From CAZKBP01 sp964551015 (GTDB lineage: Bacteria; Bacteroidota; Bacteroidia; Cytophagales; Microscillaceae), in NCBI GenBank assembly GCA_964551015.1, contig CAZKBP010000029.1, positions 1 through 64,000 of the forward strand: 64,000 nucleotides of DNA, in the 5' to 3' direction. The stretch's first letter is position 1; each line of letters begins with the position of its first letter. Of this stretch, positions 1 through 9,552 are shown piece after piece. Both the position numbers and the translations under genes were made by a program. The notes under the pieces are model-generated. The model searched no databases. It saw only the letters and a program-made list of their open reading frames with translations, and had not been told where the DNA came from.

Positions 1-30
1 GGTCAATGCCAGTCTGGATATTCTAAACAA

Positions 31-55
31 AAGCCCCTAGATAGGGGCTTTTTTT
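31..55 (+). terminator. Rho-independent terminator of an upstream gene
   Basis: A 7-bp perfect stem (AAGCCCC / GGGGCTT) with a 6-nt loop is followed by a run of T. It would end transcription of a plus-strand gene lying left of the window. Confidence 0.8.
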
Positions 56-199
56 ATGTTGGTATATCTAAAGTGGAGACTTTCTTCCCTAATTTTAGTT
101 CTTTGTAATAAAAAGATAAATGCATTTAATGTAAGCCTAATCGCAATAATATTTTAATTTTGAAAGTAAAAGCAAGTGAATTATTACCATGTGCAGTTT

Positions 200-706
200 A
201 TGAAATCCTTACGTGTAAATCTATTCGTATGTGTGCTCCTTATTTTAGGAGCATGCCAAAGCAATAATTATGAAGAACTAATTCTAGGCAAATGGAATGT
301 AGTCTTTGATGTGAAAAATTTAGTAGATAATCTCTCCAAGGAAGAAAAAGAGATTTATGATCGATTGAATGAAGGTGAAAAACGAGAGGCATTGAACGAG
401 CTGCAAGAAATGGCCAACAAAAATATCTTTGAGTTTAGAGAAGACCAGACTTTTGAATTCACTACCTTTGTGAATAATGAAGAACCTGGGGAGGTCAGAC
501 AAAAAGGAACTTGGGAAATCAAGTCTGAGAATAATCAAAATAAATTAATTCTGAGCAAAAAGGCTAGTGATGAAAGTGACCAAGTCCAAAGAGAGGAACT
601 TTTAATCCAAGAGCTAAGTGAAAATCGCCTGCTACTTGTCGTAGAGAAGAAAGACCAGAAAAAAGAAGAGATATTGCTCGTGCCAGTAGAAAATCAAGAA
701 AAATAA
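200..706 (+). CDS. Lipocalin-like lipoprotein, function unknown
   Basis: Small predicted outer-envelope lipoprotein of about 168 residues. A GTG at 176 could extend it by eight residues, but ATG at 200 puts a compact signal peptide (MKSLRVNLFVCVLLILGAC) directly at the N-terminus, so I chose it. The lipobox LGAC predicts lipidation. The mature part begins with a 'GKWNV' strand, followed by a Glu/Lys-rich helix and then strands 'FEFREDQTFEF' and 'KGTWEI', the pattern of Bacteroidota lipocalin-like domains. The next gene is a diverged relative with the same order of elements, so the pair probably arose by duplication. No catalytic residues are visible and no specific ligand can be inferred. Confidence 0.72.
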   Translation: MKSLRVNLFVCVLLILGACQSNNYEELILGKWNVVFDVKNLVDNLSKEEKEIYDRLNEGEKREALNELQEMANKNIFEFREDQTFEFTTFVNNEEPGEVRQKGTWEIKSENNQNKLILSKKASDESDQVQREELLIQELSENRLLLVVEKKDQKKEEILLVPVENQEK

Positions 707-871
707 TCTAATCTTGTTTTAATACGTATATTTATAAATAAGATTTGGCTTTCAGCTTTATTTAAAGAAAAACTCAAGACCATAATCCCAATAAAATAAA
801 TTAAGAAATCAAAGGCCAGCGATGCACTAGTTATTATAAGATTATTTTGAAAATAATTCCCTAATTAGACA

Positions 872-1330
872 GTGATACACACGAAGAAAATTGCTTTTCT
901 ATTTTTTATTTGCTTTGGCTTGCTTTCTTTTAAATCAGATAAATCAAAGATTTTACTAAAAAGATGGATACTTGTTGATTTCCGAACGCCAAGATTGGAG
1001 AGAAATTTTAAACAAAGAGGAATATCCACAGAGCGAAGAGAGAAAGTAATTGGGAATTTAATACAAGGTTCCTACGTGGATTTTAGATCAGATGGAACTT
1101 ATGAAGTGAGTCTACTCGGTAGTGAACCAGAGATTATGTACTGGCAGTTGAATGATGATGATACGAAACTCTTAGTTCGAAAGAAGCTAGACCAAGAGTC
1201 TAAACCTATAGATATAGAAGTACTAGAAAAGAAACGCCTTATATTGATTATTCCCGATATTGAGGATGAATATACACATATGTACTTTGTTCCAGATGGA
1301 AATGTAGAAGCCTCCGTAGAAGATAATTAA
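872..1330 (+). CDS. Lipocalin-like exported protein, paralogue of the preceding gene
   Basis: 152 residues from a GTG start; no ATG precedes the hydrophobic N-terminus (IAFLFFICFGLLSF), which reads as a signal peptide. There is no lipobox cysteine, unlike the gene upstream. The body repeats the same plan: an N-terminal 'KRWILVDF' strand, a charged stretch, 'SYVDFRSDGTYEV', then 'MYWQLNDDDTKLLV' and a closing strand ending in 'MYFVPDGN'. This matches a lipocalin-like fold. Periplasmic or surface location is inferred. Function unknown. Confidence 0.62.
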   Translation: MIHTKKIAFLFFICFGLLSFKSDKSKILLKRWILVDFRTPRLERNFKQRGISTERREKVIGNLIQGSYVDFRSDGTYEVSLLGSEPEIMYWQLNDDDTKLLVRKKLDQESKPIDIEVLEKKRLILIIPDIEDEYTHMYFVPDGNVEASVEDN

Positions 1331-1417
1331 ATCTCTTTCAGCAAATCCTCTTACTCTTGCAGAACAGGAGATTCCGCCCTCTCAAATACTCGGTCTTACG
1401 AATCAGGAAAAATGAAA

Positions 1418-1444
1418 TTAAAAAAGGGGAATCATGTTCCCCTC
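1418..1444 (-). terminator. Rho-independent terminator of the sigma factor gene
   Basis: Perfect 7-bp stem (AGGGGAA / TTCCCCT, 1425-1443) with a 5-nt loop. Read on the minus strand it is followed by a T run (complement of the A run at 1419-1425). It lies about 32 nt after the stop codon of the sigma gene. Confidence 0.78.
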
Positions 1445-1475
1445 TTTGCTTTTCAGTCCAATGATTTTTTAGGAT

Positions 1476-2342
1476 TTATCCAAGATATTCAGCGAGTAGT
1501 TTGCTACGGGAGCTTGCTCTCAGCTTACGAATCGCTTTTTCTTTGATTTGGCGTACCCTTTCTCTCGTCAAATCTAAGTTTTCTCCGATCTGTTCTAAGG
1601 ACATGGGATGCTCTTGTTCAATGCCAAAAAACATCTTGATAACAGTTCTTTCACGCTCACTTAGAGCAGCTAAAGCTCTGGCAGTTTCCACGCGAAGGGA
1701 GTCATTATAGGCAACCTCTTGGTCAGTACTTTCTGTATTTTTATTTTCTAATACATCCAGTAAAGAATTGCTTTCTCCTTCATTGAAGGGGGCATCTACC
1801 GAAACTTGCTTAGAACCCGCTCTTAGTGTGCTAGTGATTTCATTTTCATCCATATCTAAGATATCAGACAATTCCTCAGGAGTGGGCTCGCGTTCATATT
1901 TTTGCTCTAACTCTGAATAAGCACGGTTGATTTTGCTCAAAGCTCCTGTTTTATTCAGAGGTAGTCTGACAATTCTTGATTGATCTGCTAGAGCCTGCAT
2001 AATGGATTGGCGTATCCACCAAACGGCGTAAGAGATAAACTTAAAGCCACGCGTTTCGTCAAATTTTTTAGCGGCTTTGACCAAACCAAGATTTCCCTCA
2101 TTGATCAAATCATTCAAAGAAAGACTTCGGTTTTGGTATTGTTTAGCAACGGAAACAACGAATCTGAGGTTGGCCTTCGTTAGTTTTTCAAGTGCTTGCT
2201 CATCGCCCTCTCTGATTCTTCTAGCTAGCTCTACTTCCTCTTCTGGTGTGAGCAAATCTACCTTATTGATTTCATTGAAATATCTCTCGAGAGACTGACT
2301 TTCCCGGTTGGTTATTGTTTGGGTTATCTTTAGTTGACGCAT
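1476..2342 (-). CDS. rpoD: RNA polymerase primary sigma factor (RpoD/SigA, Bacteroidota type)
   Basis: 288-residue group 1 sigma factor that directs core RNA polymerase to housekeeping promoters. Region 1.2 (about 15-45, 'SLERYFNEINKVDLLTPEEE') is followed by region 2 with the signature 'NLRFVVSVAKQYQ..LSLNDLINEGNLGLVKAAKKFD' and region 2.3-2.4 'GFKFISYAVWWIRQSIMQAL'. Region 3 runs from 'RIVRLPLNK', and region 4 ends with the -35-reading helix-turn-helix 'MSLEQIGENLDLTRERVRQIKEKAIRKL'. The very short N-terminus lacks region 1.1, as is usual for the primary sigma of Bacteroidota, which reads -33/-7 promoters rather than -35/-10. The gene stands alone with its own terminator and a long upstream gap. 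Confidence 0.95.
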   Translation of the reverse strand: MRQLKITQTITNRESQSLERYFNEINKVDLLTPEEEVELARRIREGDEQALEKLTKANLRFVVSVAKQYQNRSLSLNDLINEGNLGLVKAAKKFDETRGFKFISYAVWWIRQSIMQALADQSRIVRLPLNKTGALSKINRAYSELEQKYEREPTPEELSDILDMDENEITSTLRAGSKQVSVDAPFNEGESNSLLDVLENKNTESTDQEVAYNDSLRVETARALAALSERERTVIKMFFGIEQEHPMSLEQIGENLDLTRERVRQIKEKAIRKLRASSRSKLLAEYLG

Positions 2343-3172
2343 TATTCTTTATATTTAAAAATTCCAAGAACTTCGATAGGTAGCATGCATCGCTATTAGA
2401 AAGCTCTACCTCTCTGAATCTACTTAGTGGTTAGAAAATGTTTCTAAATTGTATTATTTTAACAATGCTTGCTGTACTCAGGTTTGAATTCAAAACGTAA
2501 AATATATTAACGTTAGTTCAATCCTTTTGTTGTATTTTCTGCAGAGCGTGTTTTTACGTTTTTTTATTATTTATAAATTTTCAGCGAAAGTAAATTTCCG
2601 AATCATTTGTCCTTAAAGGTATTACGTATTACAATATGGTATTTATTTAAATACTTTTCTGTTAAGACAACAGGAGGTTTTTATAACTAATCCATGAAAG
2701 TGTGTTTGAATCAGAATTAGCTCGGCCATTAACGCAAAAAAAAAGAAATGAAGCAAATCTTACACGAGAAATAATCATAGAAAATGATGATTTTTCGTAA
2801 AGACGTGGTTAAAGTCTAATTTGGCCTTAGAATAATTGAAGAATGTTGATAGAAACTTAGCTAGGTTAGACAAATAAAATTCGGATTTTGATTTACAGAT
2901 ACTTATGGTAACATAATATTCAATAACTTAGTTCGTGCTTATCTAGATAAATAAGTTATTTTAGCTTGCAACTTGGTCATTTATAGTTTTCGCGTTTCTT
3001 GTATTTATGAGCCAGTACTTTTCTTGCTGGTAATGAAGATAAGAACCGGTCTGAGATTGTATATCACTAAGATTTACTTTTTATGAAAGACGATTCAAAC
3101 GATCACTAGCCTTTCAAAGCTATGGTAAAATAAGAGATGTGATGGTTTTGATTTTTCTAAGGGTTTGAATAG
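2343..3172. other. 830-bp non-coding gap upstream of the sigma gene
   Basis: AT-rich, no convincing ORF on either strand. It must contain the sigma gene promoter on the minus strand, but I could not fix a clear -33/-7 pair. A 6-bp inverted repeat (AGGTAG at about 2379, CTACCT at about 2407) lies close to the sigma start and would fall in its leader. No terminator is evident for the kinase gene that ends at 3173. Confidence 0.4.
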
Positions 3173-4573
3173 TTAAGAAATAGGTAAACAGACTGTAAAT
3201 TGTGTTCTCCCCGGTTGGGAAGCCACACGAATATCCCCGTTGTGTTTTTGCATAATTTTATGCACTAAATCTAAACCCATCCCTGTTCCCTTGCCGATAT
3301 CCTTGGTGGTAAAGAAAGGATCAAAAATCTTATCGGCTAGGTCTTCTGGAATACCAGTGCCACTGTCGATAACATCTATTTTTACAAAGTCGCCTTCTTG
3401 CCACGTTTTGAGTTCTAAAATTCCTCCATCTTTTTCCATCGCATCTAAGGCATTATCGATCAGGTTGGTCCAAACTTGATTCATTTCGTTCACGTAAATC
3501 ATGACCTGAGGTAAGTCTTCGTGAAAATTTTGCTCAAGCGAAACTTTATTATTTTTGAATTTGTGTTTTAGGATCGTGATCGTGTTTCTGATACCTTCGT
3601 GAATATCAGCCCGCTGTTTTTCGGGAGATCTATCCATGTGGGTATAATTTTTTACCGATTTCACGAGTTCGGAAATTCTTTGAGATGCTTCCTCGATTTC
3701 TAAGACCAATTTTTCGGTGGATAAGACATTATCTAACCAACCAACCACGGGAGGTAAATCTTTTTTCTCGGGAATGTGTGTGCACATTTTATCTAGGTCA
3801 GGGATTCCCAGACCGAATTCAATAAAAGTAGCGGCTAGTTCATAAGGATCATCTAGTTCAATATCTCGTTCTTCCAGCCAGTCTACAATTTCATCTTCTT
3901 GGGTGGTTCTTTCAGATAAGGAGAGGTTTTTCGTGCCTTTCCTTTCTAATTTTGAGAATAAGATATTGTTGACAGTGTCAATTTGTTGGTCATTCATTCT
4001 GATCGAGATGACCCGCTTGAATTTGTCAGGAACCGTGCTCAGGTGCTTTTTTAGCTCGAGCGCATTTCTTACGACCGCGGCGGCTGGGTTATTTAGTTCG
4101 TGAGCCAGACCGGCCGCGATTTTGCCCAAGGCAGCCATTTTTTCGTTGAACTGTTGGGTTTTAGTAAAATCCCTCACCCGGCTAGTCATGATATGTACCA
4201 ATTTCTCAGTAAGTTCGTGGTTTTGCTGGATCATTTCGCGAAAGTATTTTCTATCGAGTAGCAATAACTTACTGGGTTTGATTATCGATAGCTCACCACT
4301 AGCATTTTTAACGCGAGAGTAGGGCAGGGCTCCCGTGATGCCACCTTCCTCAACTTCTCCTATGATTCGTCGTTGACCGTTCTGTTGAAGACGGATCATA
4401 ATCTTACCTTCTAAGACAATATACATGTAATTAATGGAGTCCCCCGGCTTGGCTAACAGGTCTCCTTGATCTAGTTCCAAACAATCGGCACGATCAATCA
4501 TCCAGGCTAATTGTGAGGGAGGAACGTCCTGAAAGGTTTCGAATTTTTGGAGTATAGCTAAAATATTTTCCAT
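3173..4573 (-). CDS. Cyclic-nucleotide-binding-domain sensor histidine kinase
   Basis: 466 residues, no membrane segments, so cytoplasmic. Residues 1-135 form a CRP-type cNMP-binding beta-roll (LDQGDLLAKPGDSINYMYIVLEGKIMI). A HisKA segment follows with the H-box GLAHELNNPAAAV, phosphoacceptor His158. The C-terminal HATPase_c domain shows the N-box (NLIDNALDAM), G1 (DSGTGIPEDL), F-box (IFDPFFTTK) and G2 (GKGTGMGLDLV), so ATP binding looks intact. The helical part between H-box and N-box is longer than usual. The large GAF protein lies 66 bp upstream on the same strand, suggesting co-transcription. A separate single-domain response regulator at 8872-9288 is a possible partner, but that link is inference. 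The bound ligand is unknown; many such domains have lost cAMP binding. Confidence 0.88.
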   Translation of the reverse strand: MENILAILQKFETFQDVPPSQLAWMIDRADCLELDQGDLLAKPGDSINYMYIVLEGKIMIRLQQNGQRRIIGEVEEGGITGALPYSRVKNASGELSIIKPSKLLLLDRKYFREMIQQNHELTEKLVHIMTSRVRDFTKTQQFNEKMAALGKIAAGLAHELNNPAAAVVRNALELKKHLSTVPDKFKRVISIRMNDQQIDTVNNILFSKLERKGTKNLSLSERTTQEDEIVDWLEERDIELDDPYELAATFIEFGLGIPDLDKMCTHIPEKKDLPPVVGWLDNVLSTEKLVLEIEEASQRISELVKSVKNYTHMDRSPEKQRADIHEGIRNTITILKHKFKNNKVSLEQNFHEDLPQVMIYVNEMNQVWTNLIDNALDAMEKDGGILELKTWQEGDFVKIDVIDSGTGIPEDLADKIFDPFFTTKDIGKGTGMGLDLVHKIMQKHNGDIRVASQPGRTQFTVCLPIS

Positions 4574-4639
4574 AAATTTTTAGAGAGTTAGAAGCTTATC
4601 TCGCGTGATTTGATTTTGATGTACGAACAAAAACTAGGA

Positions 4640-7063
4640 TCAAGCTTCAATCTGGCTCATTTTCAAGGGAGAAGGAGCGTGAGCATCTTCTACTTCAACT
4701 TTGGTAGGCACTGCAAAGCGAATAGCCTTCAAGCCACTTGCACCGGGAAGCTCTTCTAAATCATGATACTCAATTTCTCCTTCCACGAGTCCTTTATGTT
4801 TGAGAAATTGCAGATACTGCTGATATTCGTTCAGTTCTTTGTCTTGAGAATACACAATAGCAACCATACCGGGTTGAGTGAGTCTTTCTTGGGAATCTTT
4901 GATGTGTGCTTTATCTATTCGTTTTTTTACAATTTCGTACCTAATGTTGTAAGCACCGTCGACATCAAATTGCTTTTCTTCTTGCCGAAAACGGATAGAC
5001 AAAGGAGTACTTTGTACCAAAATCAACTGTGTAGTAGACAGTGGTATTTTGAGTTGTGGCTTCAAGGCTTCAGTGATCTGTGTGATTTTACACATAGTCT
5101 GTAATTGCCACAGGCGCAAATTTTTTAGATGAAGCTCATCAAACTTCCGTTGGTTGACGAGCGAGTGCCCCACATAGATATTAAATTCTACTCCATCGGT
5201 TTTAAATTTCTCGAAATAATGCGGAAACATTTCCTGCGCTTTTGCTTCGGCTTCATCCAAATACACCGACACAGCTTCATTGATTTTGGTAAGGCTTTGC
5301 TCAAAATCTTTGCGTCGCTTGTAAATGATCCCTAGCTCGGGGTCTAATTGCTGACGGTAGGCTTGAATGGCCTTTTCTACTTTTGGATGATTGCGGCTTA
5401 GCTCCGGAAATAGAGCCTCTATTTCATAGTGCATGAAATCAAGAATGTTCACCTCATCGCCAGCATTTAGCCCGAGATTAATCCGTTGGATTTGTTGGTC
5501 AATTCGGTACTCAATCTCTTCAAGGATGGGTAGCGGTTGCTCTTGGTTGGCAGTCTCGAGTATATGTTTGAGGTGTTCTAATTGCTCAGTGAGATCAGCT
5601 AGGATAGAATGATTGCGTTCGTGAGAAGAGCCTCTAATGTCAGATTGTCCGAACAAAGGATATACTTCCTTGAATACGACGGGCTCGATTTCGGCATTCT
5701 CTCCACGATCTCTTTTTTGTTTAAGATTGTAAGACACTTGATTAAATTTCCAGGCAACCGTAGGATGGATGGCTGTAAACTCTTTCTGTTTGATGGCCTC
5801 CACCTGATTGATGATGTCCTCCAATTTTCTCTTGACCGCGATACTGAAGAGTGGAATAATGGTTTCTAAGCGAACCAGCGTGTATGAATCCAGCTCTCCT
5901 GGAGTGGGCATGCCGAGTTCTAAGACACCGATTACTTCTTGGTTATTGTCTAGAAGGGGCATCACGATGAGGTTACGAATTCCGGTTTGTAGGATGAGGT
6001 TTTCAACTTTGGTGCGTGCTTCGTGCTCTTGCAAATCTCCAATAATGATGGGAGTTTGATTTTGGTAGACTTGGTCGTATATGCAATTTTCACGTTCTGA
6101 GCAAGCAACATATTGATCGCTTTCAGAGACTAGACTGTACCAAATTGCTGGAGAGGCATCGTTTAGAAATTCTTGATTAGGGTTAAAGGCCGTTAAGCCC
6201 AGCCTAAGTTCAGGTAAACGAAATAGGTCTTTGAGATGGCGTTCGAGACGCAGGAAATGATTTCTGGAAACAAGAATATCCTTCTCTAATAGTTCATCTT
6301 TAAGGAAAGAAAGCGCTTTTTGTTCGGTGATATCGGTCATGTGGACGATCCCAAACCCTTGAAACTCAAAATATTGAGGGGGCACTCTTTCCTGAATTAA
6401 TTCAACATCAAATATATTTTTTTTAAGATATGCCAGCTCTTCTTCCGATAAATCAGGAGCATTTGGGTCTACGCGAATCTCTACAAATTCTGAGCTAATA
6501 TTGAATTGATAGTGGCGGTTTAGCTCAGTATCTGGAGCTGGGATCGTAAAAACAGGGGGTTCCTGAAAATTAAAATCTACGCCGTATACTCGGCGAAAAA
6601 TTTCTGTATAAGCCTTTACTAATTTGTCTCGGTACATGACCTCAGAATTATAATTAGCAATGGCGGGCACGCCGTTCTCAAAAGACATGACCTGATCAAA
6701 GACCTGATTGGCATAGAGGATCAAGAATTTGAAAGGAACGATCGCGGCTAGTGGGTCGCTGGCTTCTACTATGGTAGGAAACACGAGCGTCATTAATCTC
6801 TTGAGCAGATGTTTGTGTTGATCTAGTATACTTAGGTCATCGATAGGATTCTGGAATTCGGGGATAGCCTCAATCTCTTGAAGGAGGCTTCGCTCGAGGA
6901 CACACTCCTCAGGGTCGAGGCTGTCCACGTATTTTCGGATTTTGCTAATGAGCGGAACCAAACTAAGCCTTACGGGAAAGGGAAGTTTAATATCAATATT
7001 AGAAATGGTTTCACAATTTTTATACGCAGTCTGAGAAATTAAGTAATCACTAGAATTTTTCAT
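4640..7063 (-). CDS. Large GAF-domain protein, probable signalling partner of the adjacent kinase
   Basis: 807 residues, soluble. The middle (about 280-420) is a GAF domain: 'LRLGLTAFNP' leads into a segment with two cysteines (VACSERENCIYDQ), then 'IGDLQEHEARTKVENLILQTGIRNLIVMPLLDNNQEVIGVLELG', the typical GAF core. A conserved-looking N-terminal region of about 280 residues and a helical C-terminal region of about 390 residues match no domain I can name. There is no HisKA, GGDEF or kinase motif, so it is a sensor or scaffold without visible output. It sits 66 bp upstream of the cNMP-histidine kinase, probably in one operon. Such long GAF proteins beside a histidine kinase are common in Cytophagales. 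Confidence 0.75.
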   Translation of the reverse strand: MKNSSDYLISQTAYKNCETISNIDIKLPFPVRLSLVPLISKIRKYVDSLDPEECVLERSLLQEIEAIPEFQNPIDDLSILDQHKHLLKRLMTLVFPTIVEASDPLAAIVPFKFLILYANQVFDQVMSFENGVPAIANYNSEVMYRDKLVKAYTEIFRRVYGVDFNFQEPPVFTIPAPDTELNRHYQFNISSEFVEIRVDPNAPDLSEEELAYLKKNIFDVELIQERVPPQYFEFQGFGIVHMTDITEQKALSFLKDELLEKDILVSRNHFLRLERHLKDLFRLPELRLGLTAFNPNQEFLNDASPAIWYSLVSESDQYVACSERENCIYDQVYQNQTPIIIGDLQEHEARTKVENLILQTGIRNLIVMPLLDNNQEVIGVLELGMPTPGELDSYTLVRLETIIPLFSIAVKRKLEDIINQVEAIKQKEFTAIHPTVAWKFNQVSYNLKQKRDRGENAEIEPVVFKEVYPLFGQSDIRGSSHERNHSILADLTEQLEHLKHILETANQEQPLPILEEIEYRIDQQIQRINLGLNAGDEVNILDFMHYEIEALFPELSRNHPKVEKAIQAYRQQLDPELGIIYKRRKDFEQSLTKINEAVSVYLDEAEAKAQEMFPHYFEKFKTDGVEFNIYVGHSLVNQRKFDELHLKNLRLWQLQTMCKITQITEALKPQLKIPLSTTQLILVQSTPLSIRFRQEEKQFDVDGAYNIRYEIVKKRIDKAHIKDSQERLTQPGMVAIVYSQDKELNEYQQYLQFLKHKGLVEGEIEYHDLEELPGASGLKAIRFAVPTKVEVEDAHAPSPLKMSQIEA

Positions 7064-7427
7064 GATATTCTTTCTAAAAATGACTCAAAGATAAACTACA
7101 AATCGTCTTTGAGATGAGAATATTTTAAGAGTGCGTTTAATTCGTAGATTTGGAGGCAAAAAGACTCATTCCAAGTTCTGAGAAAGGCAAATTTTGGGCT
7201 AATAGCCAGAAGCTATGGCTGCAAAATTTGAGGAGATCAGAGATTGTAAAGAGACGCTTGCCATTTGAAGATAAATTTTAAACACACTTTAGGTTCATTT
7301 TCAAGATAGGACAAATTCGTGTCTAAACTCTTGTCTTAGTTCAATTTTTTTTATAACCCAAAACTAGCCTAAATTGATTCCCGATTTCATTCTAATAAAT
7401 AAATCAGAGCTTAAAAATATTTGAATA
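7064..7427 (-). promoter_or_regulatory. Intergenic region with a candidate -7 box for the GAF-kinase operon
   Basis: No ORF. On the minus strand TATCTTTG (7093 down to 7086) matches the Bacteroidota -7 box TAnnTTTG, about 23 nt before the GAF gene start. No clear -33 TTG is placed correctly. The box overlaps an 8-bp inverted repeat (CTCAAAGA 7084-7091, TCTTTGAG 7106-7113), which could be an operator or a leader hairpin. Confidence 0.4.
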
Positions 7428-8783
7428 TTAATTTCTAAATACCCAAGGAAGTGAGGCTTGGAGCTGACCGAAGATCGGAATCAAGATTAAATAGATATAA
7501 AAAGGTGCACCCGCAACTTTGTAACGGGCTAAACTACCAAAGTTGGGAGAAGCCAAGGCCAACAAGGTATACAAAACACTGACATACAGCAGGGTAGTTA
7601 TGATTAGCAACCAAGGGGCACCTTTCCGATTTTTTGCGCGAGAGGCCAAAAATATCCATGCGTACAGGCTCGCTATGGATATAAACAAATTTTCTAGGCC
7701 CGAGACTAATTTAAGTTTATTATCACCCACTTCCCAGAGAAAAGGACGAAACAAGGCAGAAAAGAAAGCTTTGGGGCTATTGTAAAGAAAGTTGCTCAAT
7801 GTGACATCTAAGTTAATATAGCCCCTTCCCCCCCAAGTACTGTAATGGATGAGGTCTTCTGGCTGAGAAAAAATATAGGTGACATTATGATTGTACACGA
7901 CCGCGTACATGAAGTAGCTCGGGGAAAGTACCGGGTGCAAAAAAAGTGCTACTACAAATAAGGTTATTAGGCAAATCAATAACAAAACTAGCTGACCCGC
8001 CAGCGGGGAGATGCGCTTGAAGGGTACTTTCTTCCCCAATTTTTTATACAGAAAACCAACGGCATAATAAGAAATAACACACGGTAATAATGCAGCCAAA
8101 TAATAGAACTTCACCAACCAGATTAGATAAATAGCAACAGCCCAGATGAGCAAGGCTACTAGCCAAGGTTTCCAGGCATGGATAGATACTTTTTCCATTT
8201 TTAGGAGCTTAGCCAAGGCAAAACATATAGAAGCCATAACCAAGCTTTCTTTACTCAGACCACTACTCCACAATAAAACAGAGGGAAAAAACAAAAAAGA
8301 AATAGCCGCGGCCATTTGTGTTTTTGGAAAGCGAGTACTCAGCACATTTGCGAGTTTCCACATACCCCAAAAGCTGAAAAAAGAAAAATATAGGCTAGTG
8401 AGCCAGTATTCATTTAAAGTAAAGAGATTGACCAGACTAATAATTTTGACAATAGTAAAGGCTCTGGGTTGATCCCATAAATTACCCGTGCTAAGTGCTG
8501 GAAGGGGATAAAATTGATTATAAAGAAAGATTTGCCCATAGATTTTTGGGTCTTCATAGGCCAGTACGGCCAGTCGGTAGGCATCATTGAAATAATTGAC
8601 GGAATCGCCTTGCCCACCGTAGTGAACGATGTACAACCAGCCATAGGCAATCGTGGCTAAGGCTTTGAAGAAAAATGCAGGTATAAAAAGAGTAGCTAGG
8701 GGTTCTTTTCTGTATCGGTATCTTAGACCAACTACCACCACGCTCAAGAACAAAACGTGTAACAAAGAAGCTAAGCTAAGCAA
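7428..8783 (-). CDS. Polytopic inner-membrane protein, function unknown
   Basis: 451 residues with about ten hydrophobic helices, starting at the N-terminus (MLSLASLLHVLFLSVVVVGL) and ending 'FYIYLILIPIFGQL'. Between the first helices is a conserved-looking loop 'HYGGQGDSVNYFNDAYRLA'. The repertoire of helices with short loops and an early acidic/Tyr-rich loop resembles membrane glycosyltransferase or polysaccharide-polymerase-like proteins of Bacteroidota, but no family motif is firm. It has no lipobox or signal peptidase site. Neighbours are signalling genes on the same strand with gaps of 88 bp or more, so an operon is uncertain. Confidence 0.6.
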   Translation of the reverse strand: MLSLASLLHVLFLSVVVVGLRYRYRKEPLATLFIPAFFFKALATIAYGWLYIVHYGGQGDSVNYFNDAYRLAVLAYEDPKIYGQIFLYNQFYPLPALSTGNLWDQPRAFTIVKIISLVNLFTLNEYWLTSLYFSFFSFWGMWKLANVLSTRFPKTQMAAAISFLFFPSVLLWSSGLSKESLVMASICFALAKLLKMEKVSIHAWKPWLVALLIWAVAIYLIWLVKFYYLAALLPCVISYYAVGFLYKKLGKKVPFKRISPLAGQLVLLLICLITLFVVALFLHPVLSPSYFMYAVVYNHNVTYIFSQPEDLIHYSTWGGRGYINLDVTLSNFLYNSPKAFFSALFRPFLWEVGDNKLKLVSGLENLFISIASLYAWIFLASRAKNRKGAPWLLIITTLLYVSVLYTLLALASPNFGSLARYKVAGAPFYIYLILIPIFGQLQASLPWVFRN

Positions 8784-8871
8784 TGGATAGCGATCTTTTG
8801 AAGATTATACAAGAAAGAGATATGGGCAAGTGCTTATAGGTCTGATGAAGCCTTTTTGCAAAAAATCAGAT

Positions 8872-9288
8872 TTATACTCTCTCCATTAATAAGGCTTGTA
8901 TTTCTTGTAAAGACTTTTCGGTCAACGGTTTGGTAATAAATTTGATAACATATTCATTATCAACAATCTTTGCAATATCTCGCTTGTTATTAGAGCTGGA
9001 AAGAATAATGACTTTGCATTTATTTTTGATATTATCTGGAAACATCTCAAACTCGAACAAAAATACGAATCCATCCACAATGGGCATATTAATATCTAGA
9101 AAGATCACATCAGGTAGGTTTTCTGGGGTATCTTTAGACTGTTCTAGATACTCGAGGGCACTTTTACCTGAATTCCTGACTTCTACTCGTTTCGCAAATT
9201 TGGTTATCTCAATAATCCTTTTACTGATAAAGTTATCGGTGTCATTGTCATCTACGAGTAGTACTAAATCGATGTTCTTGCTAGCCAT
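8872..9288 (-). CDS. Single-domain response regulator (CheY-like receiver)
   Basis: 138 residues, receiver domain only. Acidic pocket Asp13-Asp14, phosphoacceptor Asp65 in 'VIFLDINMP', conserved Ser/Thr region 'ILSSSN' at 95-100, and Lys120 in 'ITKPL' are all present, so phosphotransfer chemistry should be intact. No output domain follows, so it acts by protein-protein interaction or in a phosphorelay. The histidine kinase at 3173-4573 on the same strand is the nearest candidate donor, but two genes intervene. Such small receivers of the 'LLVDDNDTDNFI' type are very frequent in Cytophagales. Confidence 0.9.
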   Translation of the reverse strand: MASKNIDLVLLVDDNDTDNFISKRIIEITKFAKRVEVRNSGKSALEYLEQSKDTPENLPDVIFLDINMPIVDGFVFLFEFEMFPDNIKNKCKVIILSSSNNKRDIAKIVDNEYVIKFITKPLTEKSLQEIQALLMERV

Positions 9289-9372
9289 TGGAGGTGTAAT
9301 TTTAGGTTTATTCGGAAATTGCTGTAATAAAGTAACTGATATCTAGTACTATAATTAACTAGTGCTACTTTA

Positions 9373-9380
9373 CAAAGTTA
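9373..9380 (-). promoter_or_regulatory. Candidate -7 promoter box of the response regulator gene
   Basis: TAACTTTG on the minus strand fits TAnnTTTG and lies about 85 nt upstream of the start codon at 9288. No properly spaced -33 element is visible. Confidence 0.3.
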
Positions 9381-9552
9381 TCATTTTATTTCAAAAAATT
9401 AAGGATTAAGATTACAATCATCCTCCTATATTTATAAAAAATGAATGTGACAAAATTTCTCAAATCAAGCCCGAAGCAATAGGATAAGGCATAAGGATTG
9501 ATGAAACTATAGGTGTACCCTAAATAAATTACAAATCTAAAGCCCACAACTT

